Below are positions 1 to 6,612 of a stretch of 38,644 bases of DNA, in pieces. Source of the stretch: Elusimicrobiota bacterium. Its GTDB lineage: Bacteria > Elusimicrobiota > Elusimicrobia > UBA1565. The notes beneath the pieces were generated by a model that did not search any database, was not told the DNA's origin, and worked only from the letters and a program-made list of their open reading frames with translations. The stretch covers positions 1 to 38,644 of the forward strand of contig JACRDU010000150.1 of NCBI GenBank assembly GCA_016218495.1, given 5' to 3'. How positions within the stretch are numbered: the stretch's first letter is position 1; the number at the start of each line of letters is the position of its first letter. Made by a program: the position numbers and the translations under genes.

Positions 1-221
1 CACAGGGTCTCCGACGAGGAGTTCTCGCCGCGGGCGAAGGTGACCGCGCGCTTCTTGAAGCCCGGGACCCCGGCCTCCGAAGGCGACGAGAACGAGACTT
101 CGATCGCGGACGGCACGTTGTAGGATTCCCGCAGATGGTCGGCGAGGGCCGCGTCGTCGGCCGCGAGGGCCGGGACGGCGAGACCGACGGAAAAGACGGC
201 GCAGAGCGTTCTCAGGGTCAT
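1..221 (-). CDS. Exported protein, N-terminal part (runs off the window)
   Basis: The reading frame starts with ATG at 221 and is open to the left edge (73 codons seen). Residues 1 to about 20 form a signal peptide: a positive start, a hydrophobic stretch (LCAVFSVGLAV) and an ALA-AD cleavage site. The mature part begins DDAALADHLRESYNVPSAIEV and continues with a PGFKKRAVTF segment. This layout faintly recalls the N-terminal domain of periplasmic thioredoxin-fold (DsbA/DsbC-like) proteins, but no catalytic motif is inside the window, so the family is only a guess. It is transcribed away from the tRNA-Arg gene. Confidence 0.6.
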   Translation of the reverse strand, partial: MTLRTLCAVFSVGLAVPALAADDAALADHLRESYNVPSAIEVSFSSPSEAGVPGFKKRAVTFARGENSSSETL

Positions 222-263
222 GGCGCCTACTCTAACATTTCCCGCCGCCCCGATGCTTAATGC

Positions 264-269
264 TATAAT
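264..269 (+). promoter_or_regulatory. Probable -10 box of the tRNA-Arg promoter
   Basis: TATAAT preceded by TGC gives an extended -10 element, 28 nt before the first base of the tRNA. No good -35 box stands 16-18 nt upstream, so recognition would depend on the extended -10. Confidence 0.4.
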
Positions 270-297
270 CACCCCTCGCCGGACGCCGCCCCTTCAC

Positions 298-372
298 GCG
301 CTCATAGCTCAATGGATCGAGCGTCAGCCTGCGGAGCTGAAGATCCAGGTTCGATTCCTGGTGAGCGCACCA
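298..372 (+). tRNA. tRNA-Arg, anticodon GCG
   Basis: A full cloverleaf can be drawn. The acceptor stem is GCGCTCA (298-304) with TGAGCGC (362-368), followed by A369 and an encoded CCA (370-372). The D stem is GCTC/GAGC. The anticodon stem is TCAGC/GCTGA around the loop CTGCGGA. The T arm is CCAGG-TTCGATT-CCTGG. The anticodon GCG reads CGC/CGU directly. D-loop position 21 appears to be C rather than the usual A. The gene is intact, but everything 3' of the anticodon loop was supplied by the integrated element, because the same 50 bp recur at 8140-8189. Confidence 0.93.
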
Positions 373-378
373 ACTTCC
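329..378 (+). repeat. attL: 50-bp direct repeat, left copy
   Basis: Identical to 8140-8189. It begins at the first base of the tRNA anticodon loop and ends 6 bp after the encoded CCA. The match stops abruptly on both sides (C versus A before it, G versus C after it), as expected for an attachment core copied on integration. Confidence 0.9.
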
Positions 379-422
379 GTCTGAGAACCGCATAGCCTCC
401 CTGTCGTCGAGGAACGGTCACA

Positions 423-439
423 GGGCCCCCTAAGGGCCC
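423..439 (+). terminator. Short GC hairpin between tRNA-Arg and integrase
   Basis: GGGCCC (423-428) pairs with GGGCCC (434-439) around a 5-nt loop. There is no U-run, so it may be a weak terminator for the tRNA or an element in the integrase leader. Confidence 0.35.
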
Positions 440-475
440 GAGACTGCTAGCCTCGTTCCCGCCCGGGAGGGGACC

Positions 476-1441
476 ATGGACGTGCCGGGCATCGTCGCGC
501 TGAAGCCGGAAGCTCTGACCTGGGACACCGCCCTGCGGCTGTTCCTGCTGCGCTGCCGTTCCCAGAACGTGGCCAAGGGGACGCTGGCGCTCTACACCTG
601 GCACCTGGGAGGCATGCGGGCCTTCCTGGAGGCCCAGGGAGCCCTCCTGCCGGCCCAGACCGCGCCGGCGCACCTCCGGGGCCACCTGGAGGCCCGCAGG
701 GCGCGCGGCAACAAGCCCACGACGGTGGACTGCGTCTACCGCATCATGCGCACCTTCTGGGCCTTCCTCCACCGAGACGGCCTGGTGCTGGTGGACCCCA
801 TGACGAAGGTCGAGCGGCCGCGGCGGGAGCGCCGTTTCGCCAAGCCCGTCACCGAGGAGCAGCTGAAGCTCCTGCTCGATGCCATCGACACCGAGGACGT
901 GCTGGGCCAGCGCGACCACGCCCTCATGCTGTTCCTGGCCGACACCGGCCTGCGCATCAGCGAAGCCCTCTCCCTGCGCCTGGGGGACCTGGAGTGGGCC
1001 TCAGGCAGCGCCGTGGTGCTCGGCAAGGGCGGCAAGGAGCGGCGCGTGGCCTTCGGCCAGGTGGCGCGCAAGGCCCTGACGGCCTGGATCCAGCGCCGGG
1101 GCGCCGCCGAGGCGAAGGACCCGCTGTGGGTCAACCGCTACGGGGACCGGATGCGCCGGGACAACTTCAGGCAGCGCATGAAGGTCTATTCGAAGCGCGC
1201 CGGCATCGCCGCCCCGCGCCTCTCCCCCCACGCCCTGCGCCACTTCTTCGCGCTGGCGTTCCTCAAGAACGGCGGGGACGCCATGAGCCTGCAGAAACTG
1301 CTCGGCCATTCCTCCCTCGAAATGGTCCGCAACTATGTGAACATGACCGACGACGAGGCGATTGCGCGCCACCGCTCGGCCAGCCCTTTGGACAAGATGG
1401 GCCCGCTCCCCGGCGAACGGAGGCGGGTGAGGTTGAAGTGA
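476..1441 (+). CDS. int: Tyrosine recombinase/integrase of the island
   Basis: A 321-residue site-specific recombinase that would integrate and excise the island at tRNA-Arg. The N-terminal SAM-like core-binding domain covers about residues 10-110 and the catalytic domain about 122-300. All catalytic positions are visible: R160 (in TGLRISEALSL), K184 (GKGGKERR), H252 and R255 (PHALRH), H278 (LLGHSS) and the nucleophile Y287 (RNYVNM). The length and a short basic tail are normal for XerC/D-like phage and island integrases. A strong ribosome site (GGGAGGGG) precedes the ATG. It lies about 100 bp inside attL and is followed after 14 bp by a small zinc-ribbon gene, so the two may be co-transcribed. 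No excisionase is clearly recognisable. Confidence 0.95.
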   Translation: MDVPGIVALKPEALTWDTALRLFLLRCRSQNVAKGTLALYTWHLGGMRAFLEAQGALLPAQTAPAHLRGHLEARRARGNKPTTVDCVYRIMRTFWAFLHRDGLVLVDPMTKVERPRRERRFAKPVTEEQLKLLLDAIDTEDVLGQRDHALMLFLADTGLRISEALSLRLGDLEWASGSAVVLGKGGKERRVAFGQVARKALTAWIQRRGAAEAKDPLWVNRYGDRMRRDNFRQRMKVYSKRAGIAAPRLSPHALRHFFALAFLKNGGDAMSLQKLLGHSSLEMVRNYVNMTDDEAIARHRSASPLDKMGPLPGERRRVRLK

Positions 1442-1455
1442 GACAAAGAGGAGTC

Positions 1456-1740
1456 ATGGAGAAACAGACGAATGGTCGTTCCGCGAGACCCAAACCCGCG
1501 GCGCTCGAAGACACGTGTTGTCCTCAATGGCGCGTGGTGCTGAGGGCGGGCATCAACAGCAAGGAGCGGGGCGTCGTGGCCTCGGCAGACCCTGGAGACA
1601 AGTCGGTATTCTGGGATATGGGGACCATCGGGAAGGCGGGGCACGAACTGCACGGCGCGGCCTGGGAACGCATGGACTGGGCGGTGCAGTTCTGCCCATT
1701 CTGCGGCAAGCCCAAGAAGGCCGCCATGGAGGCCGCATGA
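1456..1740 (+). CDS. Small zinc-ribbon protein of the island
   Basis: 94 residues from ATG 1456, preceded by AGAGGAG. A C-terminal CPFCG knuckle (QFCPFCGKPKK) and an upstream CC pair near residue 20 suggest one zinc-binding ribbon. The middle part (AADPGDKSVFWDMGTIGKAG region) is not a family I recognise. Similar short CPFCG proteins are common in phages and islands. The stop overlaps the next start (ATGA), indicating translational coupling to the downstream gene. Function unknown. Confidence 0.65.
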   Translation: MEKQTNGRSARPKPAALEDTCCPQWRVVLRAGINSKERGVVASADPGDKSVFWDMGTIGKAGHELHGAAWERMDWAVQFCPFCGKPKKAAMEAA

Positions 1741-2102
1741 GCACCGCCACCACGCGCCCCACGTCGCTTCAGGGAGTCAGCCTGAGGCCGCTCGTCCAGG
1801 TGAACTCCGCGCCCGGTCAGTATGGGCCTGACTTCGGCAGCCGGAGGTTCGGGCAGGTGTTCGAGCTCGAGGCCGGCCACGACGTCCGGTTGTCGTTGGA
1901 CCTTGGAGACCAGGGGCCCATCCCCAACCGGCTCCTAGTGGACTCCACGCTGGGGGCTGATGAAGGTCATCTCTTGGTCACCAAGAGGGGAACGCGCTAC
2001 GCCGTCGAACCGAAGGCCGATTCCTGCCTCGAACGGGGACGCAGCAGGGACCAGCAGGCTCACGCCGTGGGCGTCGTTGTGGGGCACTGGAGAGAAGGCT
2101 AG
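1737..2102 (+). CDS. Hypothetical protein of the island (121 aa)
   Basis: Starts at ATG 1737 inside the stop of the preceding gene (ATGA overlap). The protein is polar, without membrane segments. It has a Gly/Pro-rich N-terminal half and a basic Arg-rich tail ending HWREG. I do not recognise the family. Gene status rests on the coupled start and the terminator-like hairpin that follows at 2152. Confidence 0.5.
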   Translation: MSTATTRPTSLQGVSLRPLVQVNSAPGQYGPDFGSRRFGQVFELEAGHDVRLSLDLGDQGPIPNRLLVDSTLGADEGHLLVTKRGTRYAVEPKADSCLERGRSRDQQAHAVGVVVGHWREG

Positions 2103-2134
2103 GCCGTGCGGGAATTGGAGGGTGCACGCGACCG

Positions 2135-2146
2135 ATAGCGCGCTAT
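2135..2146. promoter_or_regulatory. 12-bp perfect palindrome (possible operator)
   Basis: ATAGCGCGCTAT is perfectly self-complementary and lies in the gap just before the hairpin at 2152. It could be a dimeric-repressor site. No promoter box is clear beside it. Confidence 0.25.
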
Positions 2147-2151
2147 GCTTT

Positions 2152-2187
2152 GGGCCGTCCCTCTGGCGGGGGACGGGCCCCATTTTC
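2152..2187 (+). terminator. Terminator-like hairpin
   Basis: GGGCCGTCCC (2152-2161) pairs with GGGACGGGCCC (2170-2180) with one bulged base. It is followed by CATTTTC. It stands about 50 bp after the stop at 2102 and would end the integrase-led transcript. Confidence 0.5.
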
Positions 2188-2443
2188 ATCCTGAGAGGCG
2201 CGCCCTGCCGCGCCCCCTGATTGACCCCGGCTACGGCCGAGAGCTCACTGGCGGCTTTGGGGTAGGGGATAAGACATAACGTATGTGGGGCAGATTCGGA
2301 GGTCAGGGAACAGGAAAGAGTCGGGGGTGGACGGTCTTCTGCCTCAGAAATTATTCTCGGCCGACGGCTACCGGGTCTATTTCGAGCATGGGGCCCCGTC
2401 GTGGGACTCCCATGCCCAATCAACTGATTCACTGCGACTGTTT

Positions 2444-2782
2444 TTAGAACTTTTTTCCAGCGGCCAGTTCGCGGACCCATCGCAAACCGAAGACCACCAT
2501 GAAATATCCGCCGGCGAGGACGACCCCAGAGACGAGTATGACCCCCCCAGCAGCCCCCACAATCATCAGCAAATCCTTCAAGCGTTCCCAGAATTCGAGG
2601 CGATGCTCCCAGACGGTGAACAGCGCGCAGAGAATGACCAGGTAGCCCAGATATGCCAGCCCCTCTTTAAGCCAATGCAGCACGCCACGACGGCCGTTCT
2701 CTGGTGGAGTGGTCAACAGGGCGATGATACAATGTCGATGAGTAGACGATGAAGCGCCAGCCCGCGGGGAATCACTCCCCAA
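2444..2782 (-). CDS. Small two-helix membrane protein of the island
   Basis: The frame encodes two clear hydrophobic segments, one in LAYLGYLVILCALFTVW and a longer one in VGAAGGVILVSGVVLAGGYF. A charged stretch (EHRLEFWERLKDLL) separates them, and the tail is basic (WVRELAAGKKF). Such proteins in phage-like elements can be holins or superinfection factors, but nothing specific identifies this one. The annotated ATG at 2782 would overlap the divergent gene at 2749, and its first ~30 residues look unlike protein. A GTG at 2683 (79 residues) is a credible alternative, though neither start has a good ribosome site. Confidence 0.5.
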   Translation of the reverse strand: MGSDSPRAGASSSTHRHCIIALLTTPPENGRRGVLHWLKEGLAYLGYLVILCALFTVWEHRLEFWERLKDLLMIVGAAGGVILVSGVVLAGGYFMVVFGLRWVRELAAGKKF

Positions 2783-3321
2783 TCATTGACGCCCTTAATC
2801 GCGCCCTACTGAACGCTGCGCGCGCCCGGCACGCGCAGGGAAGGCCCAGCGCCTTCCGCCAGAAGGCCGAGGCAATGTTGACTGCCAAGGACCAGCGGGG
2901 CATTGGCCGGACTCCAAGCAGGCCGGTCGGGTGGTCCGCAGAGGATGCGGTGGCCGTTAGCAAGCTCCTGCGCGAGGCCAAGATAGTCCTCGCCGAGAGA
3001 GCCTACACCGACGCGATGCGCGCTTTACACAGAGCCCTCACCCGGGAAATCAGAGAGACGGCGAACGCGTTCTACAATCGGCGCAGGACGGATGGAATCG
3101 AGCCGCTTGAGTCTTCCTGCCGATGGATCCTTAAGCGCCTCCAGCGAGCCCGGAATCCGCTCTCCAGCAGACGCTACTGGCCGACAATAAAAAGCGCATT
3201 GAAAGGATCTCCGACGCTACGCTCCATCAAGCCCGCCACGCTCGCCGCCAGGCTCATCACGTCATGCGAGATGGACCTATCCGTCCGCAACCGTCTCCAT
3301 ACGATTCTCTGCCCGCGATAG
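2749..3321 (+). CDS. Hypothetical basic helical protein (190 aa)
   Basis: Starts ATG 2749. The protein is strongly basic (many Arg/Lys) and predicted mostly helical; residues 60-115 (SAEDAVAVSKLLREAKIV and onward) look amphipathic. There are no membrane segments or recognisable motif. A DNA- or RNA-binding role is possible from charge alone. The ribosome site is weak. Confidence 0.4.
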   Translation: MKRQPAGNHSPIIDALNRALLNAARARHAQGRPSAFRQKAEAMLTAKDQRGIGRTPSRPVGWSAEDAVAVSKLLREAKIVLAERAYTDAMRALHRALTREIRETANAFYNRRRTDGIEPLESSCRWILKRLQRARNPLSSRRYWPTIKSALKGSPTLRSIKPATLAARLITSCEMDLSVRNRLHTILCPR

Positions 3322-3480
3322 CGGCCGAGCTTCCCCGTCCCGCCCCAGCCGTGATGCTCCCGACGCGCTGACATCCCGCGCGAAATTACGGATGCCCTTT
3401 TCGTTGTCGTTTCGCTCCTAATTCTCGTCGGAGGGCTGGAAATACTCCCCGTCGCATCCTCCGGGATTTTCCATCAAACT

Positions 3481-3690
3481 ATGGGCATGAAGCATGTGCT
3501 CACCCAGGCTGGAAGAAGCCTAAACATCGAGCCCGCCATCCTTGCGGAATGGGAGCGCCGTGGAGACATTCGTGTCCGCGCCATCACGGACGGCTGGTTG
3601 CTCACCGTCAATCGCATGGAATCACGGGCGTCGTCGGCCGTTGCCGCGGCGAAGGCAGGCTCTGAGCCGAGAGGGGCGAAGCCGCACTAA
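3481..3690 (+). CDS. Small HTH-like hypothetical protein (69 aa)
   Basis: The segment LNIEPAILAEWERRGDIRV followed by GWLLTVNR resembles the helix-turn-helix plus wing of MerR/excisionase-type small DNA-binding proteins. If so, this could be the island's excisionase or a regulator. It has no clear ribosome site (starts possible at 3481 and 3487). A long hairpin follows immediately after the stop. Confidence 0.4.
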   Translation: MGMKHVLTQAGRSLNIEPAILAEWERRGDIRVRAITDGWLLTVNRMESRASSAVAAAKAGSEPRGAKPH

Positions 3691-3695
3691 AACAA

Positions 3696-3736
3696 TTCAC
3701 CCGCGCGATCCTGGGCAGGATTCCCGCGCGGGTGAA
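3696..3736 (+). terminator. Long hairpin between two island genes
   Basis: A 12-bp perfect stem, TTCACCCGCGCG (3696-3707) with CGCGCGGGTGAA (3725-3736), is extended by an inner 5-bp stem ATCCT/AGGAT (3708-3712 with 3717-3721) around a 4-nt loop, leaving a 3-nt bulge. It starts 5 bp after the stop at 3690 and ends 12 bp before the ATG at 3749. It could be a terminator without a U-run, or a control hairpin in the leader of the next gene. Confidence 0.5.
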
Positions 3737-3748
3737 GGGACAACGAAC

Positions 3749-4132
3749 ATGAATAGATTAGCAGATGAATCCGAGAATGCCCAGCTCAGGCTCCTCAACG
3801 GGAGGTCCGTCGGTCACATCGACGGGGAAACGGCGCGCCTCAGGGTCAAGCGTGGGCGTCACTTCTTTTGGAAGAAGCGCGGCTACTCGGTCGACGACCA
3901 CGTCCTCCGAACCATGCAGCGCGCCGGCATCAAGGAAATCGTCTTCGACGATTCGCAGCTTGGCCGTGAGTTTCGCATCCCTCTGGACCGCTTTCTCGAT
4001 GTCGCCGAGACCTTTGATTGCGGCTTCGGTCAGAAGTGGTGTGCCCATGAATGCCACTACGACGCCGCCGAGCTCCCCGACCGCCCCGACGATCAGCTCG
4101 ACCTTTTCAGCGGAGCGCCCCTCAGCGCATGA
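3749..4132 (+). CDS. Hypothetical protein of the island (127 aa)
   Basis: Start ATG 3749, with GAAGGGA as a plausible ribosome site. The first 60 residues are basic (LRVKRGRHFFWKKRGYSVDD). The middle is acidic and helical. A cysteine/histidine cluster (CGFGQKWCAHECHYDA, residues about 91-106) could bind a metal. The tail is acidic (DRPDDQLDLFSG); the QLDLF stretch resembles a bacterial sliding-clamp-binding motif (QL[SD]LF), so a link to the host clamp is possible. No family recognised. Confidence 0.55.
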   Translation: MNRLADESENAQLRLLNGRSVGHIDGETARLRVKRGRHFFWKKRGYSVDDHVLRTMQRAGIKEIVFDDSQLGREFRIPLDRFLDVAETFDCGFGQKWCAHECHYDAAELPDRPDDQLDLFSGAPLSA

Positions 4133-4463
4133 CCCATTTTCGTTTCCATTCGCGGCGCCCCGGCGTTCGCCGCCCCATGTCGTCAGTAGCCCGGGTCTGG
4201 GAGAAGCCACCCCTACGAGAGTGTGCAGTGGCCGCATTACCGACAATGGCAAAAGACTCGAGCAACGCGTCGACGGCGACCGAGCGAACGGGGTAATCAG
4301 GGCAGACGTGCCGTTAAATGCGCGGCAGTGTGCAGGGCAGTCGGGCACTGAACCGCGGACCAGGGCGGCAGCCATGTCGGGTTCGGCAGCGGGCAGCAGA
4401 CGCGGGCCGTGGGGCATACCCCAGGGAATGGTCGGGCATTGTCCGGAAAGACAGGGAGCGGGA
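4133..4463. other. Gap without a supported gene
   Basis: 331 bp. A GC hairpin GCGGCG/CGCCGC (4152-4173) follows the preceding stop and may end that transcript. The open frames here are compositional artefacts and I see no convincing promoter. Confidence 0.45.
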
Positions 4464-4739
4464 ATGGAAGACCTCATCGTCCATGAATTCGAGAAGAACG
4501 CCCGAGAGCGCGTGCGCGCCGTCGTGAAGGAGTTTAAGGGACGGCTGCTCATCGAGCTCCGGGCCTACTACCCGACCGAGGACGGGCAGTGGAAGCCCAC
4601 GCGGCGCGGCTTGACCCTGGTGGCTGACAAGGCGGGGCCCCTGCTCAAGGCCGCAGAGGCCATAGCGGCAGAAGTCCGACGCATCGAGGCCGAGACTCCG
4701 CATGAGGGCATCGACAAGGCCACCCATGAACAAGGCTGA
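4464..4739 (+). CDS. PC4/YdbC-like single-stranded-DNA-binding protein
   Basis: 91 residues from ATG 4464 (AGGGAGCGGG ahead). The core FKGRLLIELRAYYPTEDG, then QWKPTRRGLTLV and a C-terminal helix, matches the PC4 (transcriptional coactivator p15) fold: a curved beta-sheet with a K-G-x-x-x-x-x-R-x-(F/Y/W)Y signature followed by W-x-P-(T/S)-x-x-G-I/L. Bacterial and phage members bind single-stranded DNA or RNA and are involved in transcription, replication or recombination. A 35-residue charged N-terminal helix precedes the domain. The stop overlaps the next gene by 14 bp. Assignment is from the motif pattern. Confidence 0.75.
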   Translation: MEDLIVHEFEKNARERVRAVVKEFKGRLLIELRAYYPTEDGQWKPTRRGLTLVADKAGPLLKAAEAIAAEVRRIEAETPHEGIDKATHEQG

Positions 4740-4920
4740 CGAGTCTCTAGCCTTGATGCTCGACGGCTACGAGCTCGAGGCATTGATTAAGCTGCTCGAA
4801 TTCGCCGGGAAGCACAGCAAGGAATTCATTGTCGCCATAGAGAACGATGCCGAATGCGGAGGCCTTGTCCGGCTCACAGACAAAGCCGGAATGATGCGGC
4901 GCGGGGAGACCGTGCACTGA
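4726..4920 (+). CDS. Small hypothetical protein coupled to the PC4-like gene (64 aa)
   Basis: Starts at ATG 4726 inside the 3' end of the PC4-like gene. An upstream in-frame ATG at 4702 lies deeper in that gene and is less likely. The protein is acidic in its first half with a helical ELEALIKLLEFAGKHSKEFI stretch. No family recognised. Confidence 0.5.
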   Translation: MNKADESLALMLDGYELEALIKLLEFAGKHSKEFIVAIENDAECGGLVRLTDKAGMMRRGETVH

Positions 4921-5006
4921 TGCGGGGAGCCGCCGACAGGAAGGCCCCTGCGGCGAACGCGAATGGCCCTAGGAGCGCAGTTCCGGGCCGGCAAGGAGAA
5001 TGAGAC

Positions 5007-5450
5007 ATGCCAAGCAACGACTTCGGTTACAGCCCCACTGACGACTACTCTGCCCCGATCCAGTCGGCTCTTGCTCGACTGCGCTCCGGCCAGGCCAGGC
5101 AGCGCAACGTCCTGGCGGAGGCCACGCGCCGGGTCAGGACCTCCGGGGCCCGCTTTATCCCGGCCGAGACGCTCGAGCGGGGGTTCTCGGAGGCCGAGGC
5201 CGGGGTCTATGGCGACTTTGCCTTGGACCAAGCCCGCACCGGCATCGAGGACCGCCGGCGAGAGGAGGACTTCCAGCGCCAGCTCCAACTCATGGACCGC
5301 TCCCAGTCCTTGCAGGACGCCCTTGCCCGCCGCCAGGGCTCCGACTCTCTCAAGTCCAGCCTGATTAGCGGCGGGCTCGGGGCATTGGGGACCATCTACG
5401 CCGGACCGCTTGGCGGGGCTGCAGCCTCGACACTCTACAAACGCCAGTGA
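5007..5450 (+). CDS. Phage-structural-like protein (147 aa)
   Basis: ATG 5007 with AAGGAGAA ahead. The N-terminus is polar. A long charged helix (about residues 75-112, RTGIEDRRREEDFQRQLQL) is followed by a glycine-rich hydrophobic C-terminus (SGGLGALGTIYAGPLGGAAA). This order of polar head, coiled helix and glycine-rich membrane-active tail is typical of small phage internal-virion/DNA-ejection or pilot proteins. The resemblance is in composition only; no defining motif is present. The last bases overlap the next gene (GTGA). Confidence 0.55.
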   Translation: MPSNDFGYSPTDDYSAPIQSALARLRSGQARQRNVLAEATRRVRTSGARFIPAETLERGFSEAEAGVYGDFALDQARTGIEDRRREEDFQRQLQLMDRSQSLQDALARRQGSDSLKSSLISGGLGALGTIYAGPLGGAAASTLYKRQ

Positions 5451-5671
5451 GCCTGAGCGACCTGAAACGGACCGCAGAAGCACGGGCGGCGCAATTCCTG
5501 CTTTCTCCCGCGATGGCTCCCCTGGTCTTCTATCGTGGGCGGCCCATCCCAGCGCCGCAGGATGTCCGCTTTGGCCGGCTCGCCTTGGGCGTATCAGTCG
5601 GCCGGGATGCATCAGACCTTCGGGCCGGATTCCTACGGGAATTCGGAGCCCGCGCCGCGGAGGCCTCATGA
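5447..5671 (+). CDS. Hypothetical protein of the island (74 aa)
   Basis: Starts with GTG 5447 overlapping the preceding stop (GTGA), and its own stop overlaps the next ATG (ATGA). It is a link in a translationally coupled trio. There is a helical N-terminus, then VFYRGRPIPAPQDVRFG and an Ala/Arg-rich tail. Family unknown. Confidence 0.55.
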   Translation: MSLSDLKRTAEARAAQFLLSPAMAPLVFYRGRPIPAPQDVRFGRLALGVSVGRDASDLRAGFLREFGARAAEAS

Positions 5672-5943
5672 GCGACACCGACGGAATTCACATTTGCCCA
5701 CCCGGCACGCCGCACAGCTTCAAGGCAATCCGTTCCCGCTCGTCGACATCGGGGCCCCCATGGCACTACTTCAAGGGCTGCACCCGCTGCCCCGCGCTGT
5801 TGCTTCAGGTTGTCTCCGTGAAGACGGATGAGGCGGAGAACGTCTTGCCCTTCGTCTCCACCTTCGTCATTGCGCCCGGCAGAGATCCCGTGCGAATCTG
5901 CCCCCCCTCCTCCAAGTCCCTATCGCAGAGCGCCAAGTGTTAA
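5668..5943 (+). CDS. Hypothetical cysteine-containing protein (91 aa)
   Basis: ATG 5668 overlaps the previous stop. HICPPGTPH near the start and WHYFKGCTRCPA in the middle supply His/Cys pairs that could form a zinc site. A hydrophobic strand LLLQVVSV follows. No family recognised. It ends the coupled run that begins at 5007. Confidence 0.55.
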   Translation: MSDTDGIHICPPGTPHSFKAIRSRSSTSGPPWHYFKGCTRCPALLLQVVSVKTDEAENVLPFVSTFVIAPGRDPVRICPPSSKSLSQSAKC

Positions 5944-5968
5944 TATGGCCGAATCGCCGGAGTAGCCA

Positions 5969-6292
5969 TTGAGACCCGCGAAGGGGCCAATCTTGAAGAA
6001 GTCTGGTTTCTCCGCATCTGTCCACCTCGCCAAGCTCGCCCGAGACAAAAATATCCGCCTGACAGGGCTCAGGGTCAACACGGGGAAGATTGTCCTGGAA
6101 TTCCTGGACGGGTCCGAAGTCATAAGAGCTGAAATCTACGCCGACAAAGACAAGATTGAATTACTGCTCACCCAACGGAAGCCGAAGGAGTCGAAGCGCT
6201 CGTCAGAAGACCCGCTGGTGCGCGAAGTCATGAGGCGGTTCGGCCTGAATCAGGAAAACGCGGAACAGGTGATTAAGAAGTTCAGCTGTTAG
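5969..6292 (+). CDS. Hypothetical protein of the island (107 aa)
   Basis: The frame begins with TTG 5969 (CGGAG 6 bp ahead); TTG 5993 behind AAGGGG is an alternative start. The protein is rich in Lys/Glu with alternating beta-like strands (KIVLEFLDGSEVIRAEIYAD) and a C-terminal helical DPLVREVMRRFGLNQENAEQ segment. It looks like a genuine folded protein, perhaps nucleic-acid binding from its charge, but I recognise no family. It is convergent with the minus-strand gene at 6326. Confidence 0.6.
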   Translation: MRPAKGPILKKSGFSASVHLAKLARDKNIRLTGLRVNTGKIVLEFLDGSEVIRAEIYADKDKIELLLTQRKPKESKRSSEDPLVREVMRRFGLNQENAEQVIKKFSC

Positions 6293-6325
6293 CGAGAGCT
6301 CTGGGCGCCGGGGCCACGGCGCAGG

Positions 6326-6601
6326 CTACTCCTTCTTGTCGGTCGGGGCAGGATTCTCGGGACCCTTCGCGGGCAGCTTCTGGGGCGTCTTCGTCGGGAT
6401 GGACGAGACCGGCCGGAGCAGGAACGCCTTGCCACCATACTTCTTGTAGAACTCCGGACCCACCTTCGAGAAGGGAACGCCCGAGAGGGTCCGCTGCCCA
6501 GTCGTGTTCGGGGCCGTAGTCTCCGCCGGTGCAGAACCGCTCGAAGACTTGGCCTCCGAGTCGTCCGATTCGGGATTGCCATCCGCGGGCGGGAGATCCA
6601 T
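6326..6601 (-). CDS. Hypothetical low-complexity protein (91 aa)
   Basis: ATG at 6601. The first 45 residues are Ser/Asp/Pro/Thr-rich and probably disordered. A compact stretch follows (SGVPFSKVGPEFYKKYGGKAF, LLRPVSS) and then a Lys/Pro tail. Usage looks coding, but no family is recognised. It lies 11 bp downstream of another small minus-strand frame. The two form an opposite-strand block inside the otherwise rightward island. Confidence 0.45.
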   Translation of the reverse strand: MDLPPADGNPESDDSEAKSSSGSAPAETTAPNTTGQRTLSGVPFSKVGPEFYKKYGGKAFLLRPVSSIPTKTPQKLPAKGPENPAPTDKKE

Positions 6602-6612
6602 ACAGGGATAGT

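Larger units (their letters stand above)
2103..2443. other. Gap without a supported gene
   Basis: 341 bp holding a 12-bp palindrome and a terminator-like hairpin (listed separately). Reading frames here on either strand are rich in Pro/Arg/Ser with no recognisable protein character, so I call no gene. Confidence 0.5.

Noticed and set aside
831-837. HRDLTPEN in the ankyrin kinase (residues 831-838) as a sign of a dead kinase
   Set aside because: Positions given are residues. The catalytic Asp, DFG Asp and P-loop Lys are all intact, and Thr in place of Lys in this loop occurs in other bacterial kinases that look active.
302-919. Minus-strand frame of 205 codons over the tRNA and integrase start
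   Set aside because: It is antisense to the tRNA-Arg and the integrase. Its end (RSPGIEPGSSAPQ) is simply the translated tRNA and recurs at the attR copy.
1935-2480. Minus-strand frame of 181 codons
   Set aside because: Composition is Pro/Ser/Arg-rich without any protein-like pattern. It overlaps the terminator-like hairpin and a coupled plus-strand gene.
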